Positions 47,270-58,934 of a DNA stretch of 64,000 bases are shown piece by piece. Position 1 is the stretch's first letter, and each line of letters opens with the position of its first letter. Source of the stretch: Salvator merianae (lineage: Eukaryota; Chordata; Lepidosauria; Squamata; Teiidae); the NCBI GenBank assembly GCA_003586115.2, contig QVOM02000042.1, forward strand, positions 34,288,552-34,352,551, in the 5' to 3' direction. A program made the translations under genes and the position numbers. The notes under the pieces were generated by a model. The model made no database searches. It was not told where the DNA came from and saw nothing but the letters and a program-made list of their open reading frames with translations.

Positions 47270-48010
47270 CTGGCACAAACCAGCATATACCCCCACCCCT
47301 GGCATTCTCATAGAAAGCTGTACTGTGCTGTTTGCCCTAGAGCCGCTGAAGCACAGTGCTGGTTTTGCATACAAGTCCTCTTTTAATGAAAAGAAAATGG
47401 AGGAAACATCTTGCCCTTCATCTTGCAGGGATGGGAGAGAAAGGAAAATGGAGATACATTGTCCTCCTTATAGGGATGGGAGAGGAAGGAGGAGGCATGC
47501 ATTTTGAGAGTGGACTGTGGCGCCCAGCCAACTGTAGAACAGGGTGTTGCCCAAGGTAAATGGCAGATAGCTTCCACTGCTCTTTTGTCAAAAAATTATC
47601 TTTTGCTAAAAAATTCAAATAGTAAAAAAAAAAATCCGTTTGAAGGCGTGAAAGAGGACAACACAACAGAAACCAGGCAATATATGCCAGATGCTGTTCT
47701 CTCTTCTCACTCCAGTTGTGATGTTCTCACCCTCCTGAGTTCAATGCCCAAAACAAAGTCTGCTATTGGACAGGAGGAAATGGAGATCTGTCCCTCTGCA
47801 CACCCAAAAAAGTTCGGTCCCCTCCCAAATAGCCTACTTGCACATTCTCACACTACAAAGTAAAACAGGGTAATGCTCTGAAAAGGGCTGAGCACTCACT
47901 TAATCTGAATGCAAAGTAGTCCTGATTTTGGCAATTTAGTCCCCCAAAACTACAGAAAGGCCAGCGGGAACTTAAACTGTAAACTGATTAAATGCCTTGT
48001 TTGGCCTTAG
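47270..48010 (+). repeat. Unclassified dispersed repeat, family I, copy 2 (empty site)
   Basis: It aligns with 39760-40985 but lacks the L1. At the corresponding place it reads ACAAGTCCTCTTTTAATG continuously (47371-47388), the pre-insertion state of the other copy's target. Confidence 0.8.
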
Positions 48011-48051
48011 AGAGACCAAAACAAGGATTAGCGTCCATCTAACTTGTCACA

Positions 48052-48153
48052 GTTTGGGGCTGTTATGTTGTGTTTCATAGTTCTGCTTTGAATCTACGTT
48101 TTCGAATATGGCTACAGTATCCATCTTTGGAGGATATGACTGCTAGAAGAGTC
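48052..48153 (+). mobile_element. Penelope-like remnant, single arm
   Basis: It reads GGGGCTGTTATGTTGTGTTT, then TTCGAATATGGCTAC and TCCATCTTTGGAGGATATGA, corresponding to one arm of 10880-10989. Confidence 0.55.
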
Positions 48154-48740
48154 AATATTTTTATTTTTATTTTTTTAAAAAGGTTAGAAACAGCAGAGAG
48201 TTTTAGTGTTTAGATCTTTGAATTCTGAAAAAAAGTCAGAAAAATGGAAAAGGCGAAAACTCACATTTGGGAAAGATAGAGTGATATCACTTGACTGATG
48301 CTCAAACTGGGCACACCTTTGCAAGAGGTCAACCAATTAGTGTTCAAACCCAAGAAGTTGGTTTTAGGGAGGGAATGAGGCAGCAGAGAAGGAAGAAGGC
48401 AGCATACAGAATGGACAAGGCAGCATGGTGGGCCTCTACTTTGGAAACATGTGGTGGTACAGTTCAAAGATGCACACAGGAAGGGACAGCTGGACAACAG
48501 AAGCCACTTCCATTTGAACTCTCTGTGGATGTAGCCTGATTTGGATGCATGGGACCAAAGCCGCCAATCATGTCACCTTTTGTCAGTTGGAAATCTGGGA
48601 AGCTTCTGCTACTTTTCCAGGACTAGGTGACAGTTAGCAATTGTGAGGTACATCTATTTTCCCCAGGCATTCTGGTTAGACCAAATGGCTAGGAAAATAG
48701 TGAAGGCCAGTTGAAATCAGGCTAGATCAGACTAGAAGAA
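48154..48740. other. Unique sequence, no gene seen
   Basis: No gene or repeat matched. Confidence 0.4.
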
Positions 48741-49067
48741 GGGCCTGTTTGCACTTTGCAAGAGGAATGTTCCTGTCCACCTGCTAGTCAGGTGCATTTT
48801 CACCTGCAAACAGAGTCAGCAGTCTTGAAGCTCACCCAAGCCCACCTGATGCTCACCTGAAGCTGAATAAGGCTGGTGAAGTAAATTGCAGTCTGGAAGC
48901 TGACTTGCGCAATCAGGTGTAGATCAGGGGAGGTGCATTCGCACTACTTCCAGGTTTGAAATGGCAGCAGGGAGGAGCCGGTGGGGCCGTGCAGGTGCCG
49001 TCCAACATCCTGGCCGGCCTGAACCCTGCTACTTAGTACATTCTGCTCTTGTAAGTGTGAAAATGCC
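48741..49067 (+). mobile_element. TIR element, family C, shortened
   Basis: Left end GGGCCTGTTTGCACTTTGC and right region GTAAGTGTGAAAATGCC, about 327 bp. The interior differs from the 11-17 kb copies. The exact right end and duplication are unclear. Confidence 0.6.
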
Positions 49068-49260
49068 TGAAATGCCCTGCTGTATCAGACCAGTGGCCTA
49101 TTAGTCCAGCAGTGCATATGGAAGCCCACAAGCAAGTCATAAATACGGACCTTGCTCTGGGTAGTCTCTCCCGGCATCTAGGCTTCAGAAGCATCCTGTC
49201 TCCCATGTCACAGAAATGTACACAGAAATCAGGGCTAGGAGCCACTGATAGCCATTCACA
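49068..49260 (-). mobile_element. CR1-type 3' fragment
   Basis: The words 'gctgtatcagaccagtggcc', 'ttagtccagca' and 'catcctgtctccca' match the CR1-type 3' end at 18272-18420. It abuts the family C element. Confidence 0.55.
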
Positions 49261-49638
49261 GCCTAGAAGGTAACCATATTCTAAGAGTTTTAGAGGTTGG
49301 CATGATAGGTGTATTTTATAAGATGGCCTGACAGGTTTTCACTCCCACATATTTATCAGTAACTGGATTTTATAATTTCGTATTCATTGACTTTTGTATT
49401 TCCATAAGAGACCTTGACTGCATCTGTATAGGGTTTCTGACTCACACCAGCACCCCCCAGGAATGTGGGATGTACACTGTAGACCAATCTACAAGCATAG
49501 CCTCCCAATAGAATGCAGCATTGGCCCAGACTATAGTGCAAAAATAGCACCATAGCCAATTCCAATGGAGAATTGCTTGCAAGCAGTTTCCAAAATATTC
49601 CCCAGCAACAGAGAAACCCAGCACTCATGTGCAGGCAG
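49261..49638. other. Unclassified, no gene seen
   Basis: No gene recognised. Confidence 0.35.
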
Positions 49639-49692
49639 AAGCAAACCACTCTGTCAGGCTCCCACAAGCAAACCACTCTGTCAGGCTCCCAC
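49639..49692 (+). repeat. 27-bp perfect tandem duplication
   Basis: Two adjacent identical units that begin 'aagcaaaccactctgtcagg' (49639-49665 and 49666-49692). Confidence 0.95.
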
Positions 49693-50897
49693 CGGAAGTG
49701 GGCCGCTTCTGGGGTGCCTGGCTAAAAAGGCCCCAGCCAGTTACTTTGGAGGCTGGGAACATTCATTTCTAGCCTCCAAACTTGGGGTGAGTTTGTAATG
49801 CTGACGGCCCTTGGCACAGACCACCAGTCCGCTTCCAATCTAAGCTTGAATCATTCAATCTGGCCTCAGACTGGACCTAAGTGGCACAGGATATCACACA
49901 CCACGCAGTAACTTTATTGTGAAATCCAGATAAACTAAATTTGTTTCAACTTTTCCTAAATCTGACAAGCTCTAATATAATTTCTGGTATCAATGTTGCC
50001 AATCAACTATTAAATTGGCAGATTAATGTGCTTAATTTCAGGTCTGATGAGAGATGGAGTGAAAGAATTTTTTAAAACTTATTTTTTACAACACAGGATT
50101 CCTTTTCAAGCTCTTCTTTATCTCAGATTCTGTAAGTTTATGTTTCCTGTAATCTTCAAAAAGACTGTAAGGATGAGCACATTTTATGGATGAAATGAAA
50201 GTGCAGCATAGAAATCAGATCTGTAGCCTACAGCCATAGTTGCTGTCTTCATTAAAGACCAAAAGAGAGAGCAGCTCTCAGCAATTTCCATGTGCCACAA
50301 AAATGTCAAAAACGTCCAGCCCGTTGAATAGTTAGGTTGTTGTTAGACAGGGGCCACAGTCACACCTCATATTTTTCAAAGATGGAGGACAACTTAAGTT
50401 CTTGGAAACGAGACACTATTCAGGGTTCTCAAGTAACTATCAATACTAGAGACAGCCTTTAACCCACTCAACAGAGATTGGAGTTTCGGGCAGGATCCGT
50501 ACATGGAGCAGTATCCCACTTACCAGCCTGGGCTAGTACTGGGCCACACTGAGCAATCTAGCCCAAGATCAGACAGACAGATGGCATCCTATACCAAGGG
50601 CCCTTCCATGGTATGCATGGTCCATCCCAGCCAGGGCTGGTTTAGCCTAGCGCCCAGAAGCAATACACTTTTGCAGCCACTTCCGAGAAGCTGGCAAAGT
50701 GTAGCCAGCCTCCTCATCCCAGTAAGACAGGATTAGCCATTCACTGTCTGCACACAAGCAACTGGTCTGGTCTATCACTGTGGAATGCTTTGGAGACCAA
50801 TTTAAAGTGGTCTCCCATTGGAGGGGGCTGTCTCACTATTTTTGTGTCAAAGTCCAGTCCAATACCTTGCCAGAAAACTAATGGCAATGCAGTCTAT
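49693..50897. other. GC-rich transposon debris and unique DNA, no gene
   Basis: At 49.70-49.80 kb 'actttggaggctgggaac' and its loose inverse 'gcctccaaacttgg' recur, as at 53.33 kb. Near 50350 the left end of the element nested at 26575 recurs. Boundaries were not resolved. Confidence 0.4.
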
Positions 50898-51448
50898 GGG
50901 CCCAACCCCATTTTCACACTTACCTGTATTATCTTGGGCCAGGGTGAAACACCCTGATCCAGAATCCTCAACCCCTTCCATGCTGCAATAGGTTGCCACT
51001 GGAGTGGGAGAAGGCTACTCCAGCCCCGGTCATCATTGTCAAAGACTGAGAGAAGCCTTCAAGGCTGCTGCTCAGGTTCCAAAGGCCAGGAACTTTTTGT
51101 CCCCAGCCTTCAGAGTTTCTGGCTGGGCACTTTTCAGGGACGCGCTCTCTTCCAATGGTACTTCCTGTTGTGCCACCAAACTAACCCCCCAATATATTGG
51201 AACAAGGGGCCTTGTGCCTTCTGCACACGGCTCACTGTTCTGGACCAGCTCCACTAGTACACCCGTGGACATCAAAGTCTAATGTTGAGCGGGACAGGGC
51301 ACCATTTTGGTTGTCCTATCCCACGCTCACACTTCATCCACGTAGACAAAGCGTTCTAGCAAGGGCTTCCCCTGCCCTACACCATCGTGCAGAGGGGAGG
51401 CCCCTAGACCCTTCCCATACAGCGCTAAAAGTTCATGCAGAAACGGCC
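50898..51448 (-). mobile_element. GC-rich TIR element, family F (reverse)
   Basis: Ends GGGCCCAACCCCATTTTCAC and TTCATGCAGAAACGGCC. The minus-strand order of blocks matches 20180-20730: 'cagaaggcacaaggcccctt', 'ccagaaactctgaaggctgg' and 'atcagggtgtttcaccctgg'. About 551 bp. No clean duplication. Confidence 0.58.
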
Positions 51449-52048
51449 GTAGAGCATCACTACCAGGCCTCAAGGAAGGAAAAGAGTCTTTATCTGGGCC
51501 TAACTTTGTAAGGCCTTACTCCAAATCCTAATGCATTGTTTATACTTTCTGGAACCAGCACAAGGTAAGAGAAGCTCTAATAGCTCCCCCCCCCAAAAAA
51601 ATTTTTGTTGTTGACTGTTGCTGATATCATCACACAGTCATGCTTCACTGCAATCCTGAAGGCATGGAGGACTGGAAATTGAAGACCTCACACCTAGATG
51701 CCCCACCACAGAGGCTCAGAAAAGATGCATAAGCATCCTGAAACTCTGGGCTGTTTTGAATAACTTAAACTGGGGGTTTGCACACTTCTAATTAGCAGTT
51801 TGAATTGATTCAGAAGTAATCCAATTTTCATTTAGAATTGGCAAGATGTGGCCAATGCTAGTTTCAGTCAAAACTCTGGTACCACATTCTGTGTGAATTG
51901 AAGCTTTTGATGCTTCAGTTGTATCGGAGGAATGTTTGCATTTGTCCCCAGCTTCATTTTTTTAAAAAAAATCTCCCAACTTCACCTGGATTCTGGATTA
52001 TCGAGGTTAAAAACACTGCCTGTCTGCTTAGGGAAGACAAAGGCTACA
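51449..52048. other. Unique sequence, no gene seen
   Basis: No gene or repeat matched. Confidence 0.4.
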
Positions 52049-52049
52049 T

Positions 52050-52478
52050 CCAGATGATAGATTTCATGTGCTCCTAGAGCATTACTAGGACCTGGCAGGC
52101 AACTATTCCTGGCCATGTTGGGCCTGCAAGATACTCCAGGAGTGTGACATCTGCCCTCAGGTCCACCCTAAGCTCAGAGCATAAGAAACAATTTTGAAGG
52201 CAGATTGCATCCTCATTCACCCCTGCTGATGCTGTGTAGAGTGATGGTAGCAGAGGTTACTCACCAGGGGGAATTTCCACGCTATATGATTACCCATCAA
52301 ACTGAAAATGGCCAACTTCCAGGGCCGTTTCTGGTCCAACACCTAACGAGAAGCATTGGAAACTTTGTGGTTGTGGAACTTTCACTTCAAAGCTTTAGGG
52401 TCTCCTGACTTGCAGCAAATCACAATGCTTTCACCACTAAGACAACATTTTCTATGGCCATCTAGATACAGCTACCTG
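52050..52478. mobile_element. Possible TIR element with GGCTACATCCAGATG end
   Basis: Left GGCTACATCCAGATGAT is loosely inverted at the right end (CATCTAGATACAGCT). The right 275 bp pairs with 32920-33195. The target duplication was not seen, so limits are approximate. Confidence 0.45.
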
Positions 52479-53570
52479 TATCCAACTGGGAAAGCTGCAG
52501 CTTGGTTTAGAGAACACAGTGAAGAAGGTCATGTCCACACTAGGTTTATAGACTGCCTGCAGGACATCTGGAACTCATTATCCACACTACAGAAAGATTC
52601 ACCAAAAGGCCATGCCTTGCAATAGACTGTTGCATCCAGAACAGACAAGGTGCTGGCTACGGCACAAAAATGGCAAAAACAGCCTGCTCCAAGAGTGGAC
52701 TGCTTCAAGTGGTCCATGGCTGTTTCTGCACTAGCAAGAGGGGGAATAGTTCAGCTGGGACTGCTCAAACTGGAGTGGTTCCCAGCCGGAAGCAGTCCAC
52801 CTGGCCTGGGACAAGTCCATCCATACTTGGATAGGTCCCATGCTGCCCTGTGCCACTATGAATCTCTTGTAAGCTTCTTAGCTGGTTCCAGGATAGGCCC
52901 CACCCTGCCCCATGCCACTCGTAAACTTCAGAGCCTGCTTGAAGTAAAGGCATGGGTGAGTCTAATGGCCCCTGGACCACCATTAGACTTGTTAAAACAG
53001 GTCTGCCGATATCCTGATCTAAGTGGTCAAAATGGCCATCTAGACCAGACTGTGCTGCATCCAATGCAGATGTGTCAGCCTAGCAGGGGGCAGAGTTTCT
53101 ATAGTCCACATCAGAATGTAGAAGACAGACCCAGAAGTGGGCTAGGCTTCACACTACACTGGGATAATGGTAAGTGTGGAAAAGACCCATGATATGTTCT
53201 AGCTGGTATATAGGGACCAGCAGCCTGTGTGCAGAAAGCACACAGGCTATAGACCAGTATACTGCATGTGGTGCCATTTTTCAGAAGTATGGCGCTTCTT
53301 GGCACCCGGCCGAAACAGCCTCAGCGAGCAACTTTGGAGGCTGGGAACTTTTGTTCCCAGTCTCCAAAGTTCAGTCAGGTTGCCTGATTCAGGCCAACAC
53401 AGCACAGGACAGCCCACGCCATGCAGAAATGGTCAAGCAGTCCATGCTTGGAGTGAGTTATAGCGCCATTTTTTCTCCATAGCCCACTCCAGTGCCCTGT
53501 GGTGCAGATGAAGCAGTGTACTGGAAGACCGATCCCTGTTGCATTCCAAGCAGTCAGTGCAGACACAGTC
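52479..53570. other. GC-rich transposon debris, no gene
   Basis: Likely ends include 'ggctgtttctgcactagc' near 52717 and 'aagtgtggaaaagaccc' ending at 53189. An inverted pair 'actttggaggctgggaact' / 'cccagtctccaaagtt' lies at 53331-53370. The 180-codon plus frame at 52650-53192 lies across this debris and has no known domain. Confidence 0.4.
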
Positions 53571-54320
53571 AAGATGTCATCCGCTATCCTCTGAAATCAC
53601 TGAAATTGCTGAAAAGCAGTACATTTTGCTCTGAAGACAAGTGTTTGCCGCCTCTCACACACCACTTGTTATGGAGTACAGCTTAAAACACTAGACCAAC
53701 ACTAATTTTAAGTTTTAAGCTAATCTGTGCACAGTAATTCTGTTATGCCACAAGAGCTTATATACTCACACAATCTTCACCTTACGGACTGTGGTTGCTG
53801 ATACTGCTGTGTGCCGTTCATTTGCCATGTACAATCCTTCTTGAATGATTTGTACCATTCATACGCTGAAGACTTCAAGACAGGCACTTTTAAACCTTCC
53901 TTCATTGACCTTTCATTATACTGATAACATACATGCCATATTAATAAACTGTCTCAACTATATATTTTTTTAAAAAACAAAGTCCTGATCAGATTTGAGC
54001 TCCTTTCATGGATGCGTGAATTATTGACCTGCGTATTTAGTTGCATGCACAAGGAATAAGCACAGATTAGTAAAACTAGATTTCTTCACATTTCATGCAT
54101 TTTCACAGATCCAGCTGTAAACAGCACATACTCCGTAAATTAATAGAGTAATTTTATATTACATGACTATAATAAAGTTTAATTACCTCCTGGTGTTATT
54201 CTTTCTTTTATAATCCCATGCAACATTTTCAGATTATCTTTCATTATGCTGGGAACTGGTGGAACTCAACATACCTCAAATTACAATGCTTTTATTTAAC
54301 AATGAGTTCAGTGACTCACA
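53571..54320. other. Unique AT-rich sequence, no gene seen
   Basis: No gene or repeat matched. Confidence 0.45.
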
Positions 54321-54776
54321 GAATCATAGAGTTGGAAGGGACCTCCTGGGTCATCGAGTCCAACCCCCTGCACAATGCAGGATTCACTAAAGCATCCCAG
54401 ACAGATATCCGTCCAACCTCTCCTTGAAGACCCCCAGCAAAGGCGAGCCCACCACCTCCTGTGGTAACCTGTTCCAGTGACTGATTGCCCTTATGGTCAG
54501 AAAGTTTTTCCTAATATCTAGCCTGTATCTACTCCCTTGGATTTTCATCCCATTGTTTCTAGTCCTTTCCTCCTGCATAACTGAGAATAGAGTCAGTCCT
54601 TCTGCACTGTGACAGCCCTTCAGATACTTGAAAACAGCTATCATATCTCCTCTCAGTCTTCTCTTCTGCAGGCTAAACATTCCTAGGTCCTTTAACCGTT
54701 CCTCGTAGGACATGGTTTGCAGACCACTCACCATTTTGGTCGCCCTTCTCTGAACTTGTTCCAGTGCTTGGTCTTC
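54321..54776 (-). mobile_element. CR1 LINE 3' end with uninterrupted ORF2 C-terminus
   Basis: The minus strand reads without a stop through ALEQVQRRATKMVSGLQ, YEERLKDLGMFSLQKRRLRG, DMIAVFKYLKG, the RYRLDIRKNFLTIRAISHWN block, LPQEVV and FKERLDGYL. It then enters a short 3' UTR with the CR1 signature GAGTTGGAAGGGACCTCC (plus strand 54330-54347) and an ATTCTGTG-like terminal octamer. The frame is intact over about 130 codons, so this copy is younger than the 5-kb and 44-kb fragments. CR1 homology ends near 54776, so it is strongly 5'-truncated. Confidence 0.95.
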
Positions 54777-56514
54777 GTTGAAATAATCAGAAAGCCAAGC
54801 CAATTTAGGTTGACTTGACTGCATCAAAATCAACTGTTAAATGTTTATTGTGTATCACAGAGGTAGCCAAACTTATTCGTCCTGTACCCATATTTAGAAC
54901 TTTGAGGGCATACTGTGGAAACATTCTTTCTGGTTACACCTTTCTCCCAGGTATTTTGGGCAGAAGTTTTACAAGGACCAGAAATGTCCTCAGAAGCACA
55001 ATTATACCCTCAGACATCACACTGGTGACCCCGGTATATATGCTGTTCACCAAATACTATGATTTCCCCCCTAGGAAGTTATTCAAATACAATGAGAAAG
55101 GTCTCCAATTTGGAGAGTTCACACTCTAAAAATAAAACTAAACTCTCTTGATTTTTGCAATTGTTCAACATCCTCAAAGTCTCCTAAAAATTATAGTGAA
55201 AAGAAACATTTCTGAAGTGTGCTGTCTGATCTCTGAACTCAAGCATAGCTGAAGTGTTATTTGATTTACAAGGAAATGATAGATGTAGGGGTGTTTGTGT
55301 CTCAAATGCTTTTCAGCAAAGTAGAGCTTTGACTGGGTTAGCAAAGCACAGTGGAGTCATTACAAATTCTTTAAAATTCAGTCCTTGATTCTGTGGAGCA
55401 GTTTCTTTCCCATCTTCTGTGACGATATGTCCTGCTTGCACTCCTGTCCAATGTCTTGAAATACCTTTTATTTTGAGAAAGCAAGTCTGTCGTGTGCAGC
55501 CTTTCCAGTCACTTCTTACGGGGGTTGCATGTTTGTACATAAATAAACTGGAAAACATTTCTTAAAGCGCTTACGATCACCACCCTAAACTTCCATACCC
55601 AGTGCTTTATCTAAAGAAGTACAGTGTAGACAAACTTCTCATTATAATACACTTAGAATCATTTTATAGACACATTAGTCTAACAAGGTTAGTCCTCAAT
55701 CCAAGGTTTACATAGCCTGCAACATGAGGCCCACTTATATAAATGATGTGTGCTGTGTGTGTGGTTTTCAAGTCTCCTCAAGTCTGAACAAAACTGTGCT
55801 TAAGGCTACATCTCCACTCATCTTAAGAGGGTGCTGTCTAACTGCTGTCATCCCAAAAAGATGCCTGATGCTGTGCCGCCTCCATTTTCAGCACGAGCAG
55901 GCACCTTCGGAACAATCGCACACGCTGTTTTGTAGTGCGAGTGCTTGCAGAGGTGTCTCTGAAACAGGGCAGTTTATTCCTGCCCTGCATGGGGATGCCA
56001 TAGAAGATGGTTTCTCCTCGCTCCGAAATGCAGACAAAGAGGGTGACGCAGGTGGGGGCACCTCCCCCTATCTGCTTACAATAGGCTGCCTTTCCCGGAA
56101 GTGGCAACGTGGCCTATGTCATTGTTACCAGAGATGGGACGCAATTCCATTGTGGCGCCCAAGTATTATTGCTATTTAGAATACAGATAAGAGTTCCTAC
56201 ACCTTCTTTAGCTTTGTGGAAGAAGAAACCCCAAAAGATGTAGCTTACTGCACAATCCTATTAAAGTTATTGCATCTCCAACCTGGGCTGCCTCCAAACA
56301 GCAAGAGGAAAATGCAGGATCTTCCAAGGAGGCAACCTTGACGTTGGTTCTTTCAGCTTACTGAGAAGTTGCCCCTTTCTGGGGAAGGATGGGGGGCGTC
56401 CGCACCTGGTGTGGGACCTTGTAGACATCCCACTCTCTCACCAACCCTAAGTTGACCATTTCAGCAGCTATGGATGGCACCTCGATGTCTGTTTTCAGCT
56501 TTCTGTACAGTGAC
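54777..56514. other. Unique and unclassified sequence, no gene confirmed
   Basis: The plus-strand frame 55724-56179 (151 codons) and minus frame 55838-56107 overlap a GC-richer, CpG-bearing stretch (55.8-56.1 kb). It begins 'ggctacatctccactc', like a GGCTGCAT-type element end, so I read it as a worn transposon. No protein family recognised. Confidence 0.4.
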
Positions 56515-56517
56515 TAT

Positions 56518-56655
56518 AGCTGCATCCAGACATCACTTATTTATTCTGCCGTATTTGGATATTCCAGAATAAAGCATGGATATTCCAGAATCTCCATGTT
56601 TTATTCTGGAATATCCAAATATAGCAGGATAAGTAAGTGATGTCTGGATGCAGCC
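56518..56655. mobile_element. Palindromic MITE, family A, longest copy
   Basis: A 138-bp near-perfect hairpin. Left end AGCTGCATCCAGACATCACT, right end AGTGATGTCTGGATGCAGCC. TAT flanks both sides (56515-56517 and 56656-56658). The arms run through 'tatttggatattccagaata' to a centre near 56587. It would fold into a stable hairpin if transcribed. Confidence 0.85.
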
Positions 56656-56658
56656 TAT

Positions 56659-58179
56659 CTTTTAGTATTTATTGCACGGAAAAATGGAAGCAACAAACAC
56701 CTAGATTATACTCAGATGGGAAGCTGTCTGCTGACCAAAGCATCAAAATTATATGGCAATATGCCACCCTGCAATGTGCTACTATGTACAAAGTGCACAT
56801 TAGTCTATATTATGGATTTTCTGTAGTAAGGTGAAATATTTCAGAAATATGGGCTGCTATTTTAACACATCATATGGGCACTGCAAATACTTTGCACATT
56901 TGAACACCACTATTTCCATAATAACTTCCATAGGAAGGTGATTTATAAACAATTTAGGTCAATATAGTCTGCGTTCTCTGGCAGCGGCTCTCAGGGATTT
57001 CAGGCAGGAAATCCTTCCCACACCTATTAGAGATGTCAGAATGTGATAATGGAACGTTCTTCATATGATGCTTGTTTGCTGCTGCCTCCTCTCAAAGAAA
57101 TAAGTCACACATTCCCCCTGTGGTGAGACAGTTAACATTGATGAAGATATTTGGCTTCGTAAGTCTGTTTATTACTTTGAAAAGAAAGGAAAAAACTGAA
57201 GAGCAGGCCTAAGTCCTGCTCACTGTGGTGGAATAAAAAGGGTGAATCCACTGCCTCCCCCACTTCCAGATATCCCAAGGACACCTACAAGCAAGGGCCT
57301 GAAACAAACATGATGACCCCTGTTTTATTATAGATCCCTTGTTGATCTGCCTGCCAATTTTTAACAGACGGCAGCTCTAGCTAACCCAGTTTGGGGAGGA
57401 CAGGCCTTGGCATCTGCGCCATCTAGCCCCCATTCTGGACAGAAGGGTCATGCTGGGCTGCAGACAGACCTGTGCCTGATAAAGGGTTGGCACAAGTAAA
57501 TTAAATTTATTTCATGGTGGCACAGCTTAAATGGAGATTTGAGTGAGCAGTGTTTACACACTAGAAGGCCACCACCAACAAAAAATAGGAATGCATTAGT
57601 AGCAAACTAGCTTCAAGCCAAGGTGGTGGAGTGGTGTTATGGTCATCAGAAAGCAGGGAGAAGCCAATTGTTCTGAGTTTCATCCCACAGGGAAGGCTGC
57701 AGGTGTACCTGACCGAAAGTTGGTCCACGTGGCCCCACACACCATTGAGCAAATAACCCAGCACTGTTAATAGCATTTTAACTTCAGAGCAAGAGCCAGA
57801 GCCCAAGCAAGTCCTCAAGCAAGCCCTCTGAGGTCAGGTCTCCACTTACCAGCGAAGGTGGCTTCTTTGGAGGCACGTGGGGGAGGAACCGCAATTGCCT
57901 GCTTAAAAATATGCCTCTGCATCTCCATTTTACAGCATGGAGGTGTCACTTCCGGTGGTGGCCAGGAGCACCTTTGGGCAGAGCAGGAAATTGCATCCTG
58001 TGAAGATGACGTGGTGTGATGGCCACGAGGCGCTTTCTGCTGCTGCAAGTGGACAAGTGGCAGCAGAAGACACTTCACTGGGTACCTCTGATGGAGACTA
58101 GGCCTGATAGTGTTTTCTCCCACTCTTCCCCACTACTTCCTCTGAGGGTGCAAACTTACCAGTTTGTATTCTTCATGGT
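56659..58179. other. Unique and unclassified sequence, no gene seen
   Basis: AT-rich to 57.1 kb, then GC-richer. No gene recognised. Confidence 0.4.
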
Positions 58180-58931
58180 GGGCCTTTTCGCACTGAGGCA
58201 AGCAGAACGATCTAATTAGCCTGCTTCAGGCCGGTGCAGATGAGGAGAGGTCCCTCCCATTCGCACTGTTTCTCGTTAAAACGTACCTGAAGCTGGTCGT
58301 CCTCTGCGTGAGTGCGAACGCTCCGTCGCCCTGTTCATTTCCACACCCGCTGCGGCCGCCACGCATCCCTCCCTCCGATGCTCGGCATTGGCGGAGCGCT
58401 CCGTCCCAGCGGCGTCACTTCTGCGGCGACGAAAAGGAACTCCGTATCGTACTCCATAGTCAACGATACGAAGACGGAGCTGAGATACGGAGCTGAGATA
58501 CGGAGCTGAGATACGGAGCTGAGATATGGAGCAGAGATACGGAGCGGAGACGAATTGGGTATGCACTACAATACAAAGTGGGTACGAAGTGGTATGAAGT
58601 ACAGTACGAAGTGGTACGAAGTACAGTACGAAGTCGCCGGCGTCTGCGTACAGAGGAACGGCGCATGCGGGCAATGACCACATCCGCCGACGTCAGAGCG
58701 ACGGAAGGAAACTGCGAGACAGACGCAGTGCGAAAGCTCCGTGCCCAATCTTCGCCCCATCGCGCGGGTCGGGATCAAGACAGGTAAGTACTTGTCTTGC
58801 CTTACTCAGCATCGGGTTGGGTTCGGGTACGAAGCGGTTCGGCTCAGGTGAGGCGCGCGCCCGCGGCAGTGCGAAAGCTCCGTTCTAGCGAACGGACAAG
58901 AATGTTCCACTCGCTCAGTGCGAAAAGGCCC
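58180..58931. mobile_element. CpG-rich 752-bp TIR element with family C ends
   Basis: The ends are a perfect 18-bp inverted repeat, GGGCCTTTTCGCACTGAG. Flanks are GGT on both sides (58177-58179 and 58932-58934), consistent with a 3-bp duplication. The interior is unlike other family C copies: dense undecayed CpG, a 13-bp tandem array, repeated GTACGAAGT words and 'gtgcgaaagctccg' twice near the right end. Perfect ends and retained CpG point to a recent insertion. No transposase is encoded. Open frames in it are by-products of the repeats. Confidence 0.83.
58474..58550 (+). repeat. 13-bp tandem array inside the CpG-rich element
   Basis: About six copies of ACGGAGCTGAGAT; the last two are degenerate. 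Confidence 0.93.
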
Positions 58932-58934
58932 GGT

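Noticed and set aside
52650..53192. 180-codon plus-strand open frame
   Set aside because: It crosses transposon debris with likely element ends on both sides and has no known motif.
58276..58787. Several overlapping open frames in the CpG-rich stretch, and a possible CpG-island promoter
   Set aside because: The stretch is bounded by perfect 18-bp inverted repeats and a 3-bp duplication, so it is a transposon. The frames translate its tandem repeats.
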